Shown: one piece after another, positions 7,820 to 20,600 of the stretch | How positions within the stretch are numbered: the first letter of the stretch is position 1 | Layout: every line of letters starts with the position of its first letter | Source: Triatoma infestans | Lineage: Eukaryota > Arthropoda > Insecta > Hemiptera > Reduviidae | Direction of reading: 5' to 3' | DNA length: 64,000 nucleotides | Assembly: GCA_011037195.1 (NCBI GenBank) | Contig: JAAEAF010001522.1 | Location: 1-64,000, forward strand | Program-made: the position numbers and the translations under genes | The notes under the pieces: model-generated | Databases searched by the model: none | The model's input: the letters and a program-made list of their open reading frames with translations, nothing else | Told to the model about the DNA's origin: nothing

Positions 7820-9599
7820 TTTTTTTTTTTTTTTTTAAATATATATATATCTAAACTAGTAAAGTTATATGTACATAGTAGATTTAAAACTAAACCTAAC
7901 CTTAAAATCTATTTAAGAACTATTTGTTGCGTGTGTAATTGTGTTTCTGTTGCTATTGTGGGAAGAGTGTTCTGAATAATGGTTCACTAGCAAATTTTGT
8001 CTGTTCATTTATTAAGTTTTGTGTTTTTTCGCTTATATATTTCGAGTTGTTCTACTATGTCAAGTCGTCGTCCTTTGTGGCCAGAGTGTATTAGTTTCAT
8101 CGTGGTCGTTATGTCATCGGGTTTGTGTTTGTTAGTTTTTATGTGATTGGCGTAATTTGAGTCAACTTTGTCGTATTTGTATGATCTGATGTGTTCGGTA
8201 AATCGTTCCTTGATTTTTCTGCCGGTCTGCCCCACGTAAATGTTGTCACAGTCCGGGCACTTCAACTCGTAGACCCCACTGCTGTCATACACGTCAGTGA
8301 ACTCGGTACGAGTGCGGAGTTTTTTGCCTAATTTTTTGTTTGTCCGGAAGGATGTGTTAATGCCCAGTTTTTTGAAAAAATTTGTGAGTTTGTACGTGTG
8401 GCTTCCAATATATGTGAATGTGGCGAATTTGTCTGCTGTTTTTTTGTCAGTCCTATTTCGGTGGTGTGGTTCGTTTTTGAGGAGTTTATTAACGATGTTT
8501 GTATTGTACCCTTGTTTTCAGCTATTTTGTAGATTGTCTGCAATTCTTTTGTGTGGTTCGCGGGTGTGAGGGGTGTGTATTTAAGTCTGTTCGTTAGGTG
8601 TCTAAGTGCAGCTAGTTTGTGTTGGGTGGGGTGGTTGGAATTGTGCGGTATGATAGCATCCGATGTAGTTGCTTTTCTGTATATTCCGTACACTATTTTA
8701 TGGTCGGTTCTTGTGAGTTTCATGTCCAAGAAGTTGAGGGTGTTGTTCGTTTCTTTTTCGTATGTGAATTTTATTTTCTTGTTTATGTTGTTAAGGTAAT
8801 GTACTATTTTGTCTACGTCTATGTCGTTTTGCAATATGAGGAATAAATCGTCCACGTATCGTGCATAAAACGTTACGGCGAATTCCTCTTTCAGTTTGGG
8901 TACGTAAGTTTCCTCCATGTTTTGCATAAATATTTCTGATAGTATGGCCGATGTGGGGTGCCCCATTCCCAGTCCGTCGGTAGCGAGGTAGAACTTGTTG
9001 TTAAATCTAAAGTAGTTTTGTGTCGTTGTGGTTTGTACTAAGTTCGTGAGTTGGTGGACGAATTGCATGGATTCTTCTCGTTCCAACTTCTGTTTCATTA
9101 AGTCCAGTGTGCCCGTGATTGGTATGGAGGTGTATAGGTTGGTAATGTCAAGGGATAGCAAACGGGAATTGGGGGTGAGTTTTATATTTTCTGTTAACTG
9201 GATTAGGTGTTGTGTGTTTCTTATATTGTAAGTGTCATTCAGTTTTACTTTGTTTTTTATTACCGCTGCCAGATGCTGTGTCAACTTGTATGCTGGTGCC
9301 GTTGTGTAGTTTACGACGGGTCTGATGGGAATATTGGGTTTGTGTATTTTTGGGAGTGCATTTAGAATGGGTGCTGCGGGTTCATGCAAGTATATTTGAA
9401 GGCTTCGCGGGGTGGTATTACTAGTGCTGCGTTCTTTATAGCAGTTTTTACTTGTTGTTGGAAGTTTTTTGTTGGGTCCTTTTTGAGTTGTGTATATGTA
9501 TTGTTGTTTATGAATTCTAGGGTTTTGTTTACGTACACACATCTTTACTAGTTTAGATATATATATATTTAAAAAAAAAAAAAAAATCCAGCCAATCAC
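7820..9599 (-). mobile_element. Penelope-like retroelement, 5'-truncated and frameshifted
   Basis: The copy reads from about 9545 down to a 3' A tract at 7820-7836. It contains the RT and GIY-YIG endonuclease that define Penelope-like elements. The first part of the RT is out of frame and the N-terminus is missing. At its 5' side it meets an inverted copy of its own 3' end (9540-9886), an arrangement typical of PLE insertions. Confidence 0.8.
8005..9599 (-). pseudogene. PLE reverse transcriptase plus GIY-YIG endonuclease (broken)
   Basis: The - strand encodes an RT core with LPKIHKPNIPIRPVVNY, LSLDITNLYTSIP, GLGMGHPTSAILSEIF and the catalytic box RYVDDLF. A linker leads to a GIY-YIG nuclease (GVYELKCPDCDNIYVGQTGR, then KERFTEH). 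The element would copy its RNA and cut target DNA with the GIY-YIG domain. Breaks seen: a frame change near 9415 upstream of PRSLQIYLHEP; loss of one base near 8513 after IAENKG, which ends the RT frame at 8328 while the true linker continues in the next frame; and one extra A near 8028 that cuts off the last ~15 residues (the inverted copy at 9590 has five A where this one has six). The active-site residues are present but the protein cannot be made whole. Confidence 0.85.
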
Positions 9600-9886
9600 C
9601 TAAAAACTAACAAACACATACCCGATGACATAACGACCACGATGAAACTAATACACTCTGGCCACAAAGGACGACGACTTGACATAGTAGAACAACTCGA
9701 AATATATAAGCGAAAAACACAAAACTTAATAAATGAACAGACAAAATTTGCTAGTGAACCATTATTCAGAACACTCTTCCCACAATAGCAACAGAAACAC
9801 AATTACACACGCAACAAATAGTTCTTAAATAGATTTTAAGGTTAGGTTTAATTTTAAATCTACTATGTACATACTTTACTAAATAC
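9540..9886 (+). mobile_element. Inverted copy of the PLE 3' end
   Basis: On the + strand, 9543-9586 matches the reverse complement of the A-tract end at 7820-7866. 9590-9876 repeats the last ~65 codons of the GIY-YIG domain with the original stop (SEPLFRTLFPQ then TAG) and the 3' UTR. This inverted head is the usual PLE pseudo-LTR arrangement. Confidence 0.75.
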
Positions 9887-10084
9887 AGCTACGAGGGAGT
9901 CTTGACACAGTTCATACTGCACAACGCGTCAACAACCTTTCTCTTTCTCACTCTAAATCTCTCACTACCATTTTATATATTACGTGTCCAGGCCGTTTGT
10001 GTTACTTTCCTTTTTATAAGTATTCAGATTACTTCCAGTTCATTTATTTAACAAACCCAATTTCTCTCCCTCTCATACCCATTG

Positions 10085-10275
10085 TACGGAGGACCTGGGT
10101 TCGAGTCCAGCTGTGCTGCCCTTTGATTTTTTCTTCCTAGGAACCTCTACAGCTCACTGTCCGGTGATGGACAGTGTTGTTTGTAATGAGAGCACTGTCC
10201 GGAGGCCGGCAGTGCGCTGAGAAGGCTCCGGGCTCCAATGACCATAGATGTTGACGCACCTTAAAAGAAAAAAGT
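10085..10275 (+). mobile_element. SINE, 5'-truncated (tRNA-type B box, shared tail)
   Basis: It has a B box GGTTCGAGTCC (10098-10108), the body phrase TTTCTTCCTAGGAACCTCTA, an inner CTGTCCGG-type palindrome and the 3' tail ATAGATGTTGACGCACCTTA followed by A-rich sequence. The A-box region is missing. Confidence 0.7.
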
Positions 10276-10651
10276 AAATCCCGAATCCTTTTGAGATAGC
10301 AGTCTGAGTGTTTTACACCAGTTGTTTATATTTTCGTTTTCAATTCTTCTTTGATGAAATCTCGTAATCGGAGGGCTCTGTAGAAAGGTAAATGCCCTTA
10401 GTCCTATATGCTACTTGGTTCCACTTCATATCACCCATGTTTCATTAATAAACGTGAGGACTGATCAGAGGTTAGGCAATGTTATGTATTAGTAGAGGAG
10501 ATACAATGTGCGAGGGCCTATTGGACCTCCAAAAGTAATTTATATGCTTCTGCTACACAACCCTAGAGGATGTACTTTCTTATAAGAACCCTAGAGCCAG
10601 TTCTATTAGCTTCACAGGCAGTGTACAAGAGATGCTGCAATAAGTTTTAAG

Positions 10652-10860
10652 GGATGGGATTAGTCAGTGGTAGCGTGCTGGATTAGCAACGGGAGGTCTC
10701 GGTTCGAGACAGAATGCTACCCCAAGATTTTTTCTTCCTAGGAACCTCTACAGCTGGGCCATTGTTGTCTGAAAGAACACTGTCCGGAGCCCGGCAGTGC
10801 ACTGAGAAGGCACCAGGCGCCAATGATAATAGATGTTGACGCTCCATAAAAATAAAAGTT
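10652..10860 (+). mobile_element. SINE, near full length
   Basis: The head GGGATTAGTCAGTGGTAGCG (A-box region) is followed by GGTCTCGGTTCGAGACAG (B box), the CTTCCTAGGAACCTCTACAG body and the tail ATAGATGTTGACGCTCC. It is the same family as 10085, 29665 and 38729. Confidence 0.75.
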
Positions 10861-10907
10861 TCAGGACTAGATGGGCGAAACCAACTCCTGAGGCTCAATA
10901 CAAAGTA

Positions 10908-10967
10908 AGGCCGATAAGTTACTATAGCTTTTTGTAATCATACTAAGCTATTGTAACTTATCGGCCT
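10908..10967 (+). ncRNA. 60-nt pre-miRNA-like hairpin or tiny inverted repeat
   Basis: A 22-bp stem with one mismatch pairs AGGCCGATAAGTTACTATAG (from 10908) with CTATTGTAACTTATCGGCCT (ending 10967) around a 16-nt loop. The size suits a miRNA precursor. There is no evidence of expression, and a MITE remnant is equally possible. Confidence 0.35.
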
Positions 10968-11507
10968 CTGCGAATACTTGTGTGCAACGGCATATTTTTC
11001 TTATCCTAGACTATTATGATTCGCTAAGATTCTGTGATTCTGAGATTTAAGAAAAGATGATGGACGATAGAAATATTGCAATTCATTTATCATGTCTTTT
11101 TTCATATAAGGTTTCGTTTGGAGCTGTTATTATTAATCTTTATAAACCAATTCATTTTATCAAGTCTAGTCTCCATTTGAACTAATTTATTTATTTTCCA
11201 AATATGCATGATTTTAAATCAGCGGGACAAAAGGAAATTCATAAACTGCAATTGGCTGCCATGGCTTAACCTAAGAAATATCTGGGAGGTTATCTTAGTA
11301 TCTTGGTTAGGATGTTTTGATTTACAGAGCGCAGTTTCTTGTGTTCATGCTGATATCGTACATTTTTTTTAAGCAAGGTTGAGGCAATAGATTTGCTCCT
11401 AGCCATCTGTATTATGGTATTTATTTTTTTATTAAATCAATAACTATAGAAACATATTGTTGTTTTCCTTAGAAAACAGTGGCATCATAATTTATTTTTA
11501 GCATATT

Positions 11508-11626
11508 ATGTGCGCCCAACCAAGTCCGCCTTTGCAGAATCCTAGTGTTGATAGGGAGGGAATATACCAGTGGGTTTCAGAACTATCAAACTCTGCTACC
11601 AGAGAAAATGCTTTGTTGCAGCTCAG
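11508..11626 (+). CDS. CNOT9: CNOT9 coding exon 1
   Basis: Starts [20 protein letters not shown] and ends CAGCTCAG before the donor GTTAGA. It leaves two bases of a Ser codon. Confidence 0.9.
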
Positions 11627-14600
11627 GTTAGATATAATTATTCGTGCACTTCATAAAGTGAATATTGTATTTCCCAATATAATACAGTTGAACAAGTTGA
11701 AATATATTAAAATTTGGAAATCAATAATTTAGCAGTATCTTCAGAAACAAAATTTTTTTTCTTTAGTAAGAAAAGGGAAGTTGTACCAGACTTAGCACCA
11801 ATGCTATGGCATTCATTTGGAACGACTGCAGCCTTGTTGCAAGAAATCATTAATATTTATCCGGTAATTAATCCAGCCACACTTACTGCTCATCAGTCTA
11901 ACAGGTAACAATAAATATTGTCAATTAATTGATTATTGAAATTGACTGTCTAGGTTAGCTTTACTTGGTGAAATGAGAATGTTCATCTTACGTTTTTTGG
12001 CTTACTTATTATGTTACTTACTATATTATCTGAAGGCAATATATCATCTCAATACGTTTCTAAGGAATAACCACTTTTAAACACTAGATTGATATGGGAC
12101 ATCAGTTACAACGTTAGGTGCGGGCTAGCTCTGTGGAGCATTGGATTTGGAATGTGGAGTCCCTGGTTCGAGTCCAGTAGTGAGTTTTTCTCCCCTGGAA
12201 ATGAGAAAACGTTGTCCAGAGGCTGGCAATAAACCGAGAAAGCTCCGGCGCCAGTGTCTTCAGATGTATGCGCCTTAATTAAAAAAAAAAAAAGTGCCTA
12301 TCCACATTGTTTCAGCTTTTTAAATGTTTATGTTAGGCAGGCCATCTATTTTACGTTTGAATTGTTTAACAACTTTAATTTTTTTTTCCCGGCGTTCTGA
12401 TTAAAGCGTTTCACTTATGTTGGTTTTTATACATGGTAACCTAAAGGTTTTCAAGAAAATTAGAAGATTACAAGTTCTACAGAACAAAGCTTTAGGAATA
12501 ATATGTAACGCTACCTGGTTTGTAAGAAACAACTTCTCAAGGAGCTAAACATCTCTACAATGAACACTTATTATTAAAAACTCTAAACGATACCTTCTTT
12601 CCGTTAAACATTAAAAAAACCCACTAAAAGCGGGACTAGGCACCAGGATACAACAACCCAGACTACGACCAGACTTATACTAGATGTCCATAATATTGAG
12701 TGAAACTATTACTTGGTTGACTGTCTTATCAAATTTCATTTTTCTAATCGTTAACTAATGTCAGAGATCAATTTGTATTTATTTTATTAAGATAATTAAT
12801 TTCAAACAACCTTGTATATGTAAACAACAATACGTAATTTTGTTGAGTTAGTTGTACAAATTAAACAAATAAATAAATAAAAAAAAATTCCATGGAGTTT
12901 AATTTTTGTGAACGGAGTTTTCTATTATTATTTTATCTTGCAGGGTATGTAATGCTTTAGCATTGCTACAGTGTGTTGCCTCTCATCCTGAGACAAGAAG
13001 CGCTTTTCTACAGGCTCACATCCCTCTTTTCCTCTATCCATTTTTACATACTGTAAGCAAAACAAGGCCATTTGAATACCTCCGACTTACATCTTTGGGT
13101 GTAATAGGCGCCTTAGTAAAGGTGAGCTATCCTGAGTGCATAATTATAGCATTAATGTGATATTTTTTTAAATCATGATTTTTTTTATTTGGTATTTTAA
13201 TGTATATGGATGAGATCTTGTGCATGGATGTAGTTTTTCATGAACAAAGTTTTTTTATTTACTTGCAGGGTATCTAATGTTTTAGCATTGCTGCAATGTG
13301 TTGGCTCTCATCTTGAGACAAGAAGTGTTTTTCTACAGGCTTTCTATGGAAGTTATATAGAAAGGGTTAAGGCGTAAGCGTGAAATTGATGCTAAAAATA
13401 ATGCAATTATGTAATATTATTTCTGAAACAATAACTGAGTCAAATTTTTTGTTTGACATTGCAGTGATTGATTTGATTTCCTTTGGTAATAACGTGCTCA
13501 TAATCAATGCTCGCTCTTTGGTTCGCCAACGGCTCTTCATCTTTTGTTTTTGAGATGCTTTTGTCCTCTGTAATGATTAACTTTTCAAAAAGAACTGCTC
13601 ATTCTTATTAACTTTTTACAGTTTCCTCTCTCAACTGTGATCATAGAACCTTCCACTTTTAACGCTTCGAATGCACCGGTTCAGAAGTTGTAGGCTGGTC
13701 CTTCGTATATGTTTCCTTCAGAATTATATAGACTTCTGGAATAGTCTAAGTGTACATTTTTTGCTTCACTCCCCATATTCCCATAAACTTCATTAATTCT
13801 TCATAATCTCTGTTTTCTTCTTGACTGGGCGAACTGCTGACAGAGTAGTTCCCGCTAAACAGTTCCGATGGCGCAACCTATGATTTGGAAGAGTGATTTT
13901 ATATTCTGCCAAAAATATACACTGTGCCATTTTCAATACCTTCTGCCCTTTAAAGCGTTCAACTTAGTCTTTGGGCAGAAAGTTAGTGAAGAAAATAACT
14001 GAATATATTGCGAAATGAATGAATTTTAGACAATCACATTGTCTTCGTTTCAATTATCTATATATCTTTGGGAGGCCATATCTCAGTGATCTTCAACCTT
14101 GTCCCTATTGCCCAGTAGTCGGCGATTTTAGCTGTCATGGAGGACGGTGGAGGTTTCTTTTCCTTCTCCATATATCGCTAATAACTTCGCAAGATTGGTT
14201 TTATAAATATATTTTTCCAATTTATTTCTGAATTTTTTTATTCTTATCTCTGAATATAGATAATAATACACAGAACGCTTCTCGAAATGGGCGAGGAAAC
14301 AACGAATGAGATCCGGTAACAAATGTAGACAAAGGAGCACTAGTTAGTGCACAAAACGGGGGCGGGATTTTTCACAGGCATGTATCCACGACTTGGAACG
14401 AGCTGATAAATTGTGCAACAAAATTTGAAATAGTATAAAAATAAAATATATAATAGGGGGGGGGGGGTTAAGAATTTATTGAAGTTACGCGCGTAGCGCA
14501 TACATGGCTAGAACATGAAGTCTCCAGTGCTTTTTTTCCTATGTGGATTTCCACAACAAAAGATATTCCATTAAGCATCTATAAAAAATTATATTACTCC

Positions 14601-17600
14601 TTAGGAGATTGAAATAGCCACCTCTACGGATATAGGAAAACGATTTAAAGATATCTTGAACCTTGGAGGTTTGTGACTACATCCCTACTGCAAATTTTGC
14701 TGTGGTTGATGTAATTTGCCAAGTATTAAGAGTATCGATGAAAAGCGCGCAATATAATTTTGATACTGATGGATGCTAAAAATTCTGGAAAAATAAAAAA
14801 AAGGGCCTGCGGTATATTCGAATACGTGGAAAATTATATTTAATTTATAAATATCTGTTCCTACCTCGTATCTCTTAGAAGCCTCTATTGCTGTTAATCA
14901 TATCACAAAAGCAGAAAAAGTCTGAATATCACTGAGATATCAAATTTTATTTTTACAAATAAAAACATTAATTTAAACAAATACATTTTCACAAAACCTA
15001 CTTTCTAAGAATGGCTACGCAGTTAATTCAGTTAAAGCGCTACCGGTGGACGGTAAAGAAACAGAGCTACAAAAATTGACGAAAATATGAATAGGTTGAA
15101 CTCCCTGCCTGCGATATCTAAAGCAAATCTTTTTAAGGCTTTCTATAATAGTTTTCGTTATTATTTTCTCCATGTTTCTATTATACTTGATTGTCAAATG
15201 GATTGAGTATATCAATATTCTTCCGGATGTAAAGACTTTATGTCTATAGCTATATCTTATCCAGGCGGATGTGGAAGTTCCCTTTTTTTATTGGCTCTGG
15301 CTCTTACCTTGGCTAACAATTTGATCGATCAAACAGGATATCACAATCTTTTCGGCTTTTTTATCAATGCCAGGCCATCAAACTTCTTCACTTAGTTTCA
15401 TTTGTATACTAGGATGCCCTCGTGAACAAGTTTTAATACTTCTAAACTAGTTTAACTGGGATGACAGACGGTAAGTTTGTAGCTCCTAAGATAATCTCAT
15501 TCAGTTCAGATAAATCTGATCGTAATGCCCAGGTCTTGTGGTTATTTCTCTGAGATCATGCCGTACTAACTCTTGGGTCTACCCTTTGAAAACCTCTATC
15601 TATTCTCCCTACTTAACGCTTTTGGTAACGCTGTCACTATGTGACACGTTTAAAAAAGGTATTTTTCACATTCTAATTTAATCGTGAAACTGCGTCAGCA
15701 ATATTTTTACTTTAGTCAGTAATTAATAATAAAAATAAAAATTGTAAACTTAAGACCCCCTTTCTACACTGAGCGTGATTTAATTCTTTCAGTAGGTGAT
15801 CTCTTTATAAATCTTAACTTAGAGAAGTCTGCGAAATTTTCTATTTCCGTACCAAACTTGGTGTCTCTTCCTCCGTTTGACTATTCTCTTTTCAGTATCA
15901 GTTAATGATTCGCTAGCGAGAGCGATAACTCGAACGATTCCTACCATTTTAATGAAGAAAGCCTCTTAACCCGAGGGTCAATATCTTCAATATCCTAACT
16001 TCAAAGGGGCTCAACTGAGACATAAAATCCTAACACTGTTGGCTCATAAATTCCTGTTTTAAATTTTAGAAAGCTGCGCATGTTCTCACCATTTAAACTG
16101 TTCGTTCTTTTTTAAGAATTCCTTCAACGTTTGTTTAATATGTAAATTTGGAAAATACCTTTCAGAGACTAGGAAACTCCAGACTGTGTGAGAGACCTCT
16201 GAAATTCCTAATTGGAATATGGTTTGGACTGCATCTTTTAGAAAATATCTTTATTTCGAAAAAAATATCTATAAATTATACATGCAGGATACATTTTGAA
16301 AAAATCTCATTCATTTTTCTAATATCTAAAATAAACGATCTCTCAATTTCTCTTTATTACAGAAAAATAATAGTGAAGACTAAGATATCGTGCATTTACA
16401 AATTCAGTAATTCTCTACTCTAATTTTTGAATCCGCTTCTTTTAATAACCTCTTTTACCAGATTCTGAAATGCGCATGTAAGGCTGGTAAATCGGTTAAA
16501 ATTAAGTTCATAAGAATTTCAGCCTGGTAATCTTTAAGCTTATTCATTGGTTTTAAACTCAATTACTATATACCTAAATGGGATTTCCAGTTCTTTTGTT
16601 GCTGCCTAATTTTAGATTGTCCCAATATTCTGATTTTTTTCCTCTCAGAATTTTCCAGGTTAATATGGCTGCTAACAATAACTTTTCCCTTGTTAATGCT
16701 GGGTGGCTTTCCGCATCATTTCCCACAGTACACATATCTGTTTCCATTAAAAGGAATACTCAACAATAATTCGGTGAATGAGAAATTAATTTAACCAAAA
16801 TGTTTAGATTGTAAGCCTTAATAATATGCTAGTAGCAGTGGCGATGCTCGAGTGAAGGCACCACTTTAACGAAGTTCAGCTGCGCCTTTTATTCGCTCCT
16901 TTTATTCTCTGTTTCTAGAAGATATGCACTTTTAAGTGCTGACATTTGTAACCTTTTTTTCTTGTCATTTATAATATTTTTGGTTTTTAACAGTTTCGGT
17001 TTTACCTTCATCACCCTGAATAGCTTTTAACCTTGATAATGAAAAGTTAGATCTATTGCTTTGTTTGTTGGTTTTGAATTTGTAAGTAAGTGTTCTGTAC
17101 GCATAAATAAACACAACCTGCGTTCTTAATTGGTTAATAAAGCCATTCATAATAACGATTTCTGTTTCAGAAATATTTGTTGTCTGTAACGAGAGAACAC
17201 TGTCCGGAGGCCGGCAGTACACTGAAAAGGCTCTGTGGGCGCCAATGACCATAGTTGTTGACGCGCCTTAAATTAAAAAAAAAAATATTTCAGAAATATT
17301 AATTCTACATCAATTTCACCAGAAGTTCTTAAGTCTTACTCTATATCTAGCTTCTCCCATTGCCTTTTATATCTCATCAATAAGTATTAATCTTTAGTTA
17401 TGAAGAAATTTGGTGAGGATCGGTCAAGAAAAACATCAATAATGCCAACGTTTCGACAGAGTTTCTTATCTTTATCAAGGCTTAATATATAAACAGTCGT
17501 GAAGATATGGAGAATGAATTTTGAAAATACACATTTGTACCATCGCACAAACATAACAAGGAAAATTAAAAGTTACTAGTGTCTTGTTTTAAATCATCTA

Positions 17601-20600
17601 CAGAATCATTCTGCAGATGATTTAAAACAAGAACTAGTAACTTTTAATTTTCCTTTTTATGTTTGTGCGATAGTACAAATGTGTATTTTCAAAATTCATT
17701 CTCCACATCTTCACTTCTGTTTATATATTAAAGCTTTGATAATGACAGAAAACTCTGTCGAAACGTTGGCATAATTGAATGTTTTTTCTTGACCGATCCT
17801 CAGATCTCTTCATAACTCAATTCATCAACGGTCAACAAATTCTGTTATATTAATATTTAGATTTAAATTTGTTTCTATGAACTTAATTAAATTGAATTAA
17901 TTATAAATAAATAAAAAATACCATTTACAAAACAATTTTATTAAATAGTGATATCTGTCCAATATAGAGGTTTGATTTCTTTATGAAATTCATACTTTCT
18001 GCCTTGATTTCAATATATTGAAATCCATAATTTATCCGTGGTAGCCATGTTTCATTTTTTTTTTTTTTTTTTTTATATAGAGGTGTTCGCTGAAATGTAT
18101 ATTTTTTTTATGTATCTAACCGCGAAGTAATGTTTGAATATGTAATTACATGTTAATTCGTATCGTTATTTACATGATCATGTACAGTTAGCTGCGCACC
18201 TACAATCACCATATGTGATCGTCTTGGTAAAATATATATTTTCCCCATCACACATTACACAAGTTTATTATTTGCCATTTTATCAGAATTTTTCTTGTTA
18301 ATATGGCTGATAACAAAAAAAATTATTTAACTTTCAATTTTTCAGACTGATGAGCAGGAAGTTATCACTTTCCTCCTGACCACGGAAATTATTCCTCTTT
18401 GCCTCAGAATTATGGAATCGGGTTCTGAATTATCAAAGACAGTGGCAACTTTCATTCTTCAGAAAATACTTTTGGATGATTCTGGACTTAACTATATCTG
18501 CCAAACTTACGACAGATTCAGCCACGTCGCCATGATTCTAGTCAGTACTGTAATTAATATATTTACAAATGAAGTCTGTCAACTCAGAATCCCAAACAAA
18601 AATAGTTTTCTCAAGTAACATTGTATTTATTTATATATTTTTCAAGAAATGTAACTCTCTGGTACTTACTACTTTTTTGTTAAAAGAAACAAAACATATG
18701 TTATTCTCTTTATTTACACCTCTGACATATATTATGGACTTGTTTATATAGGCTTAAATATGTTTTCTGATGTACATATTATAATTAGACGTAATTTTAG
18801 GGCAAGATGGTGCTTTCCCTGGTTAAGGATCCTTCTGCGAGACTTTTGAAACATGTTGTTCGTTGCTATCTTCGCCTTTCTGATAACCCTAGGTGAGTTT
18901 CAAAACATTTTGGTAAATATAGTATTGAACTTCATTGCATTAATATCAAATCTATGAAGAACCTATGTCTCCACGCAGAATAAAATATATGAAGTATTGC
19001 GAATTTCCAACCATCTGTTAGTGACTGATTCATCAAGATCGGTAGAGACATTACTTTCACTTTAAAGTTTTGCTATACATTACACAAAAAACAGTCGGTG
19101 TTTACACTATAGACTGACTGTACTCTGAGCTACTGACTGTACTCTGAGCTACTGACTGTATTCTGAGCTACTGACTGTAGCTACTGACTGTAGTTGAAGC
19201 AACTGCTTGCTTTCGGAAAAAAAATCTAGTTAGTTACATGCAGCAGCGTTTTCGTAGCGTTACCTAATACTTTTCCTTGGAGCAGTAGCCACTTCGATCG
19301 GCTGCGTAAACAGATGAACTCGCTTGATGCGACGTTATGAGAATAACGGGTCATGAGCAGTTGAACAAAATGACCCTTCAGGATTACCTCCGGAGCAAAA
19401 TGAATTGTACTTACTCAGGTATTTTCTTGACAGAAGCTTGTTTCCGAGAAGGAAAAGATTAGGGCCTTGTTTACAAGCTGGTTCTGTTTAAATTATATCT
19501 AGAGATATTTCCATTTTCTGTTAGGACTGCAACAGCTTGCCCGTATCGACCAATTTGTTTGCTGGGGAAGGTACTATTTATATGTTAATTGGGTGATTAG
19601 GCAGTTTTGCTCCTGTAGACTTTTTTGTTTATGTAAGTGGCTCCTAGGAAAAGAAAATCTAAGGGTAACACTAGATTCAAACCCGAGAACTTCGCTTCAG
19701 ATCCAGCACGCTACACTACACTGAACTAATCCCTTACCCTTGTAGACTTTCTTCTCCTTTTCAGTTTGGATCTAAAGAAGTATGTACTACTAAGATGGAA
19801 TGATGGAATATATGCTTAGTGAGAGCGAGATAAGTGACGAATAAGCTGCCCACTGTATATTTTTAACTCTGATGGCCCCTGGCTTATTTTGATAATTGAA
19901 GAAATTTTTATTAAATTAAATTTAATAAATTATATTTATATATTACATACAATTTAAACGTAATGTTATTCAATGTTTTGCCCAAACAACGTATATGATT
20001 TTTTTTTTACTGGAAGGAAGTAGAGGTATATTGCCAGTTCTTGTTTGCCTTTTAATTTGCCTTTTTGCCCCATGTTAAAGCCTTAAGAGACAAAGTCAGA
20101 CAACTAAGCAACATTATCAGGTTTGACAGAAAGTAGTAGGAATAATATGTCTATCGTAATATAATGCCCTTCATGTGGTTTTCAGAGTGCATAATTCCCA
20201 TATACAAGGTGTTTCAGTGAATCACGATAAGATAAATTATAATGAAAAGGATGTGAAAATTAGATCTTGACTTGAAAGACATGGCAATCAAGATAATAGG
20301 AAACCGAAAGGTAGAAAGATCATTCTTCGAATAGTCTTCTTGGCGCCAGCTTTTTTGTTTGACCTCATTCTTACCGAAGGATTACTCTTTTTACGCACTT
20401 CTGCTTTTGCACTAAATGCAACAAACAGCGAATGCACAGAATATATATATGTTCTATTTATTCATATGTATTCTATGTGTTTTATATATATATATATATA
20501 TACATAATATATATTGTATATTATGTATATTATATATATATGTTTAACGTATATAATAACTTCCACCGGCATGTTTTGGCGGCCTTCATCCATTAATATA

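Noticed and set aside
8297..9231. Several + strand ORFs
   Set aside because: All are antisense shadows of the PLE reverse transcriptase.
19113..19193. CRISPR-like array
   Set aside because: The units are directly adjacent with no spacers; an ordinary tandem repeat in a eukaryotic intron.
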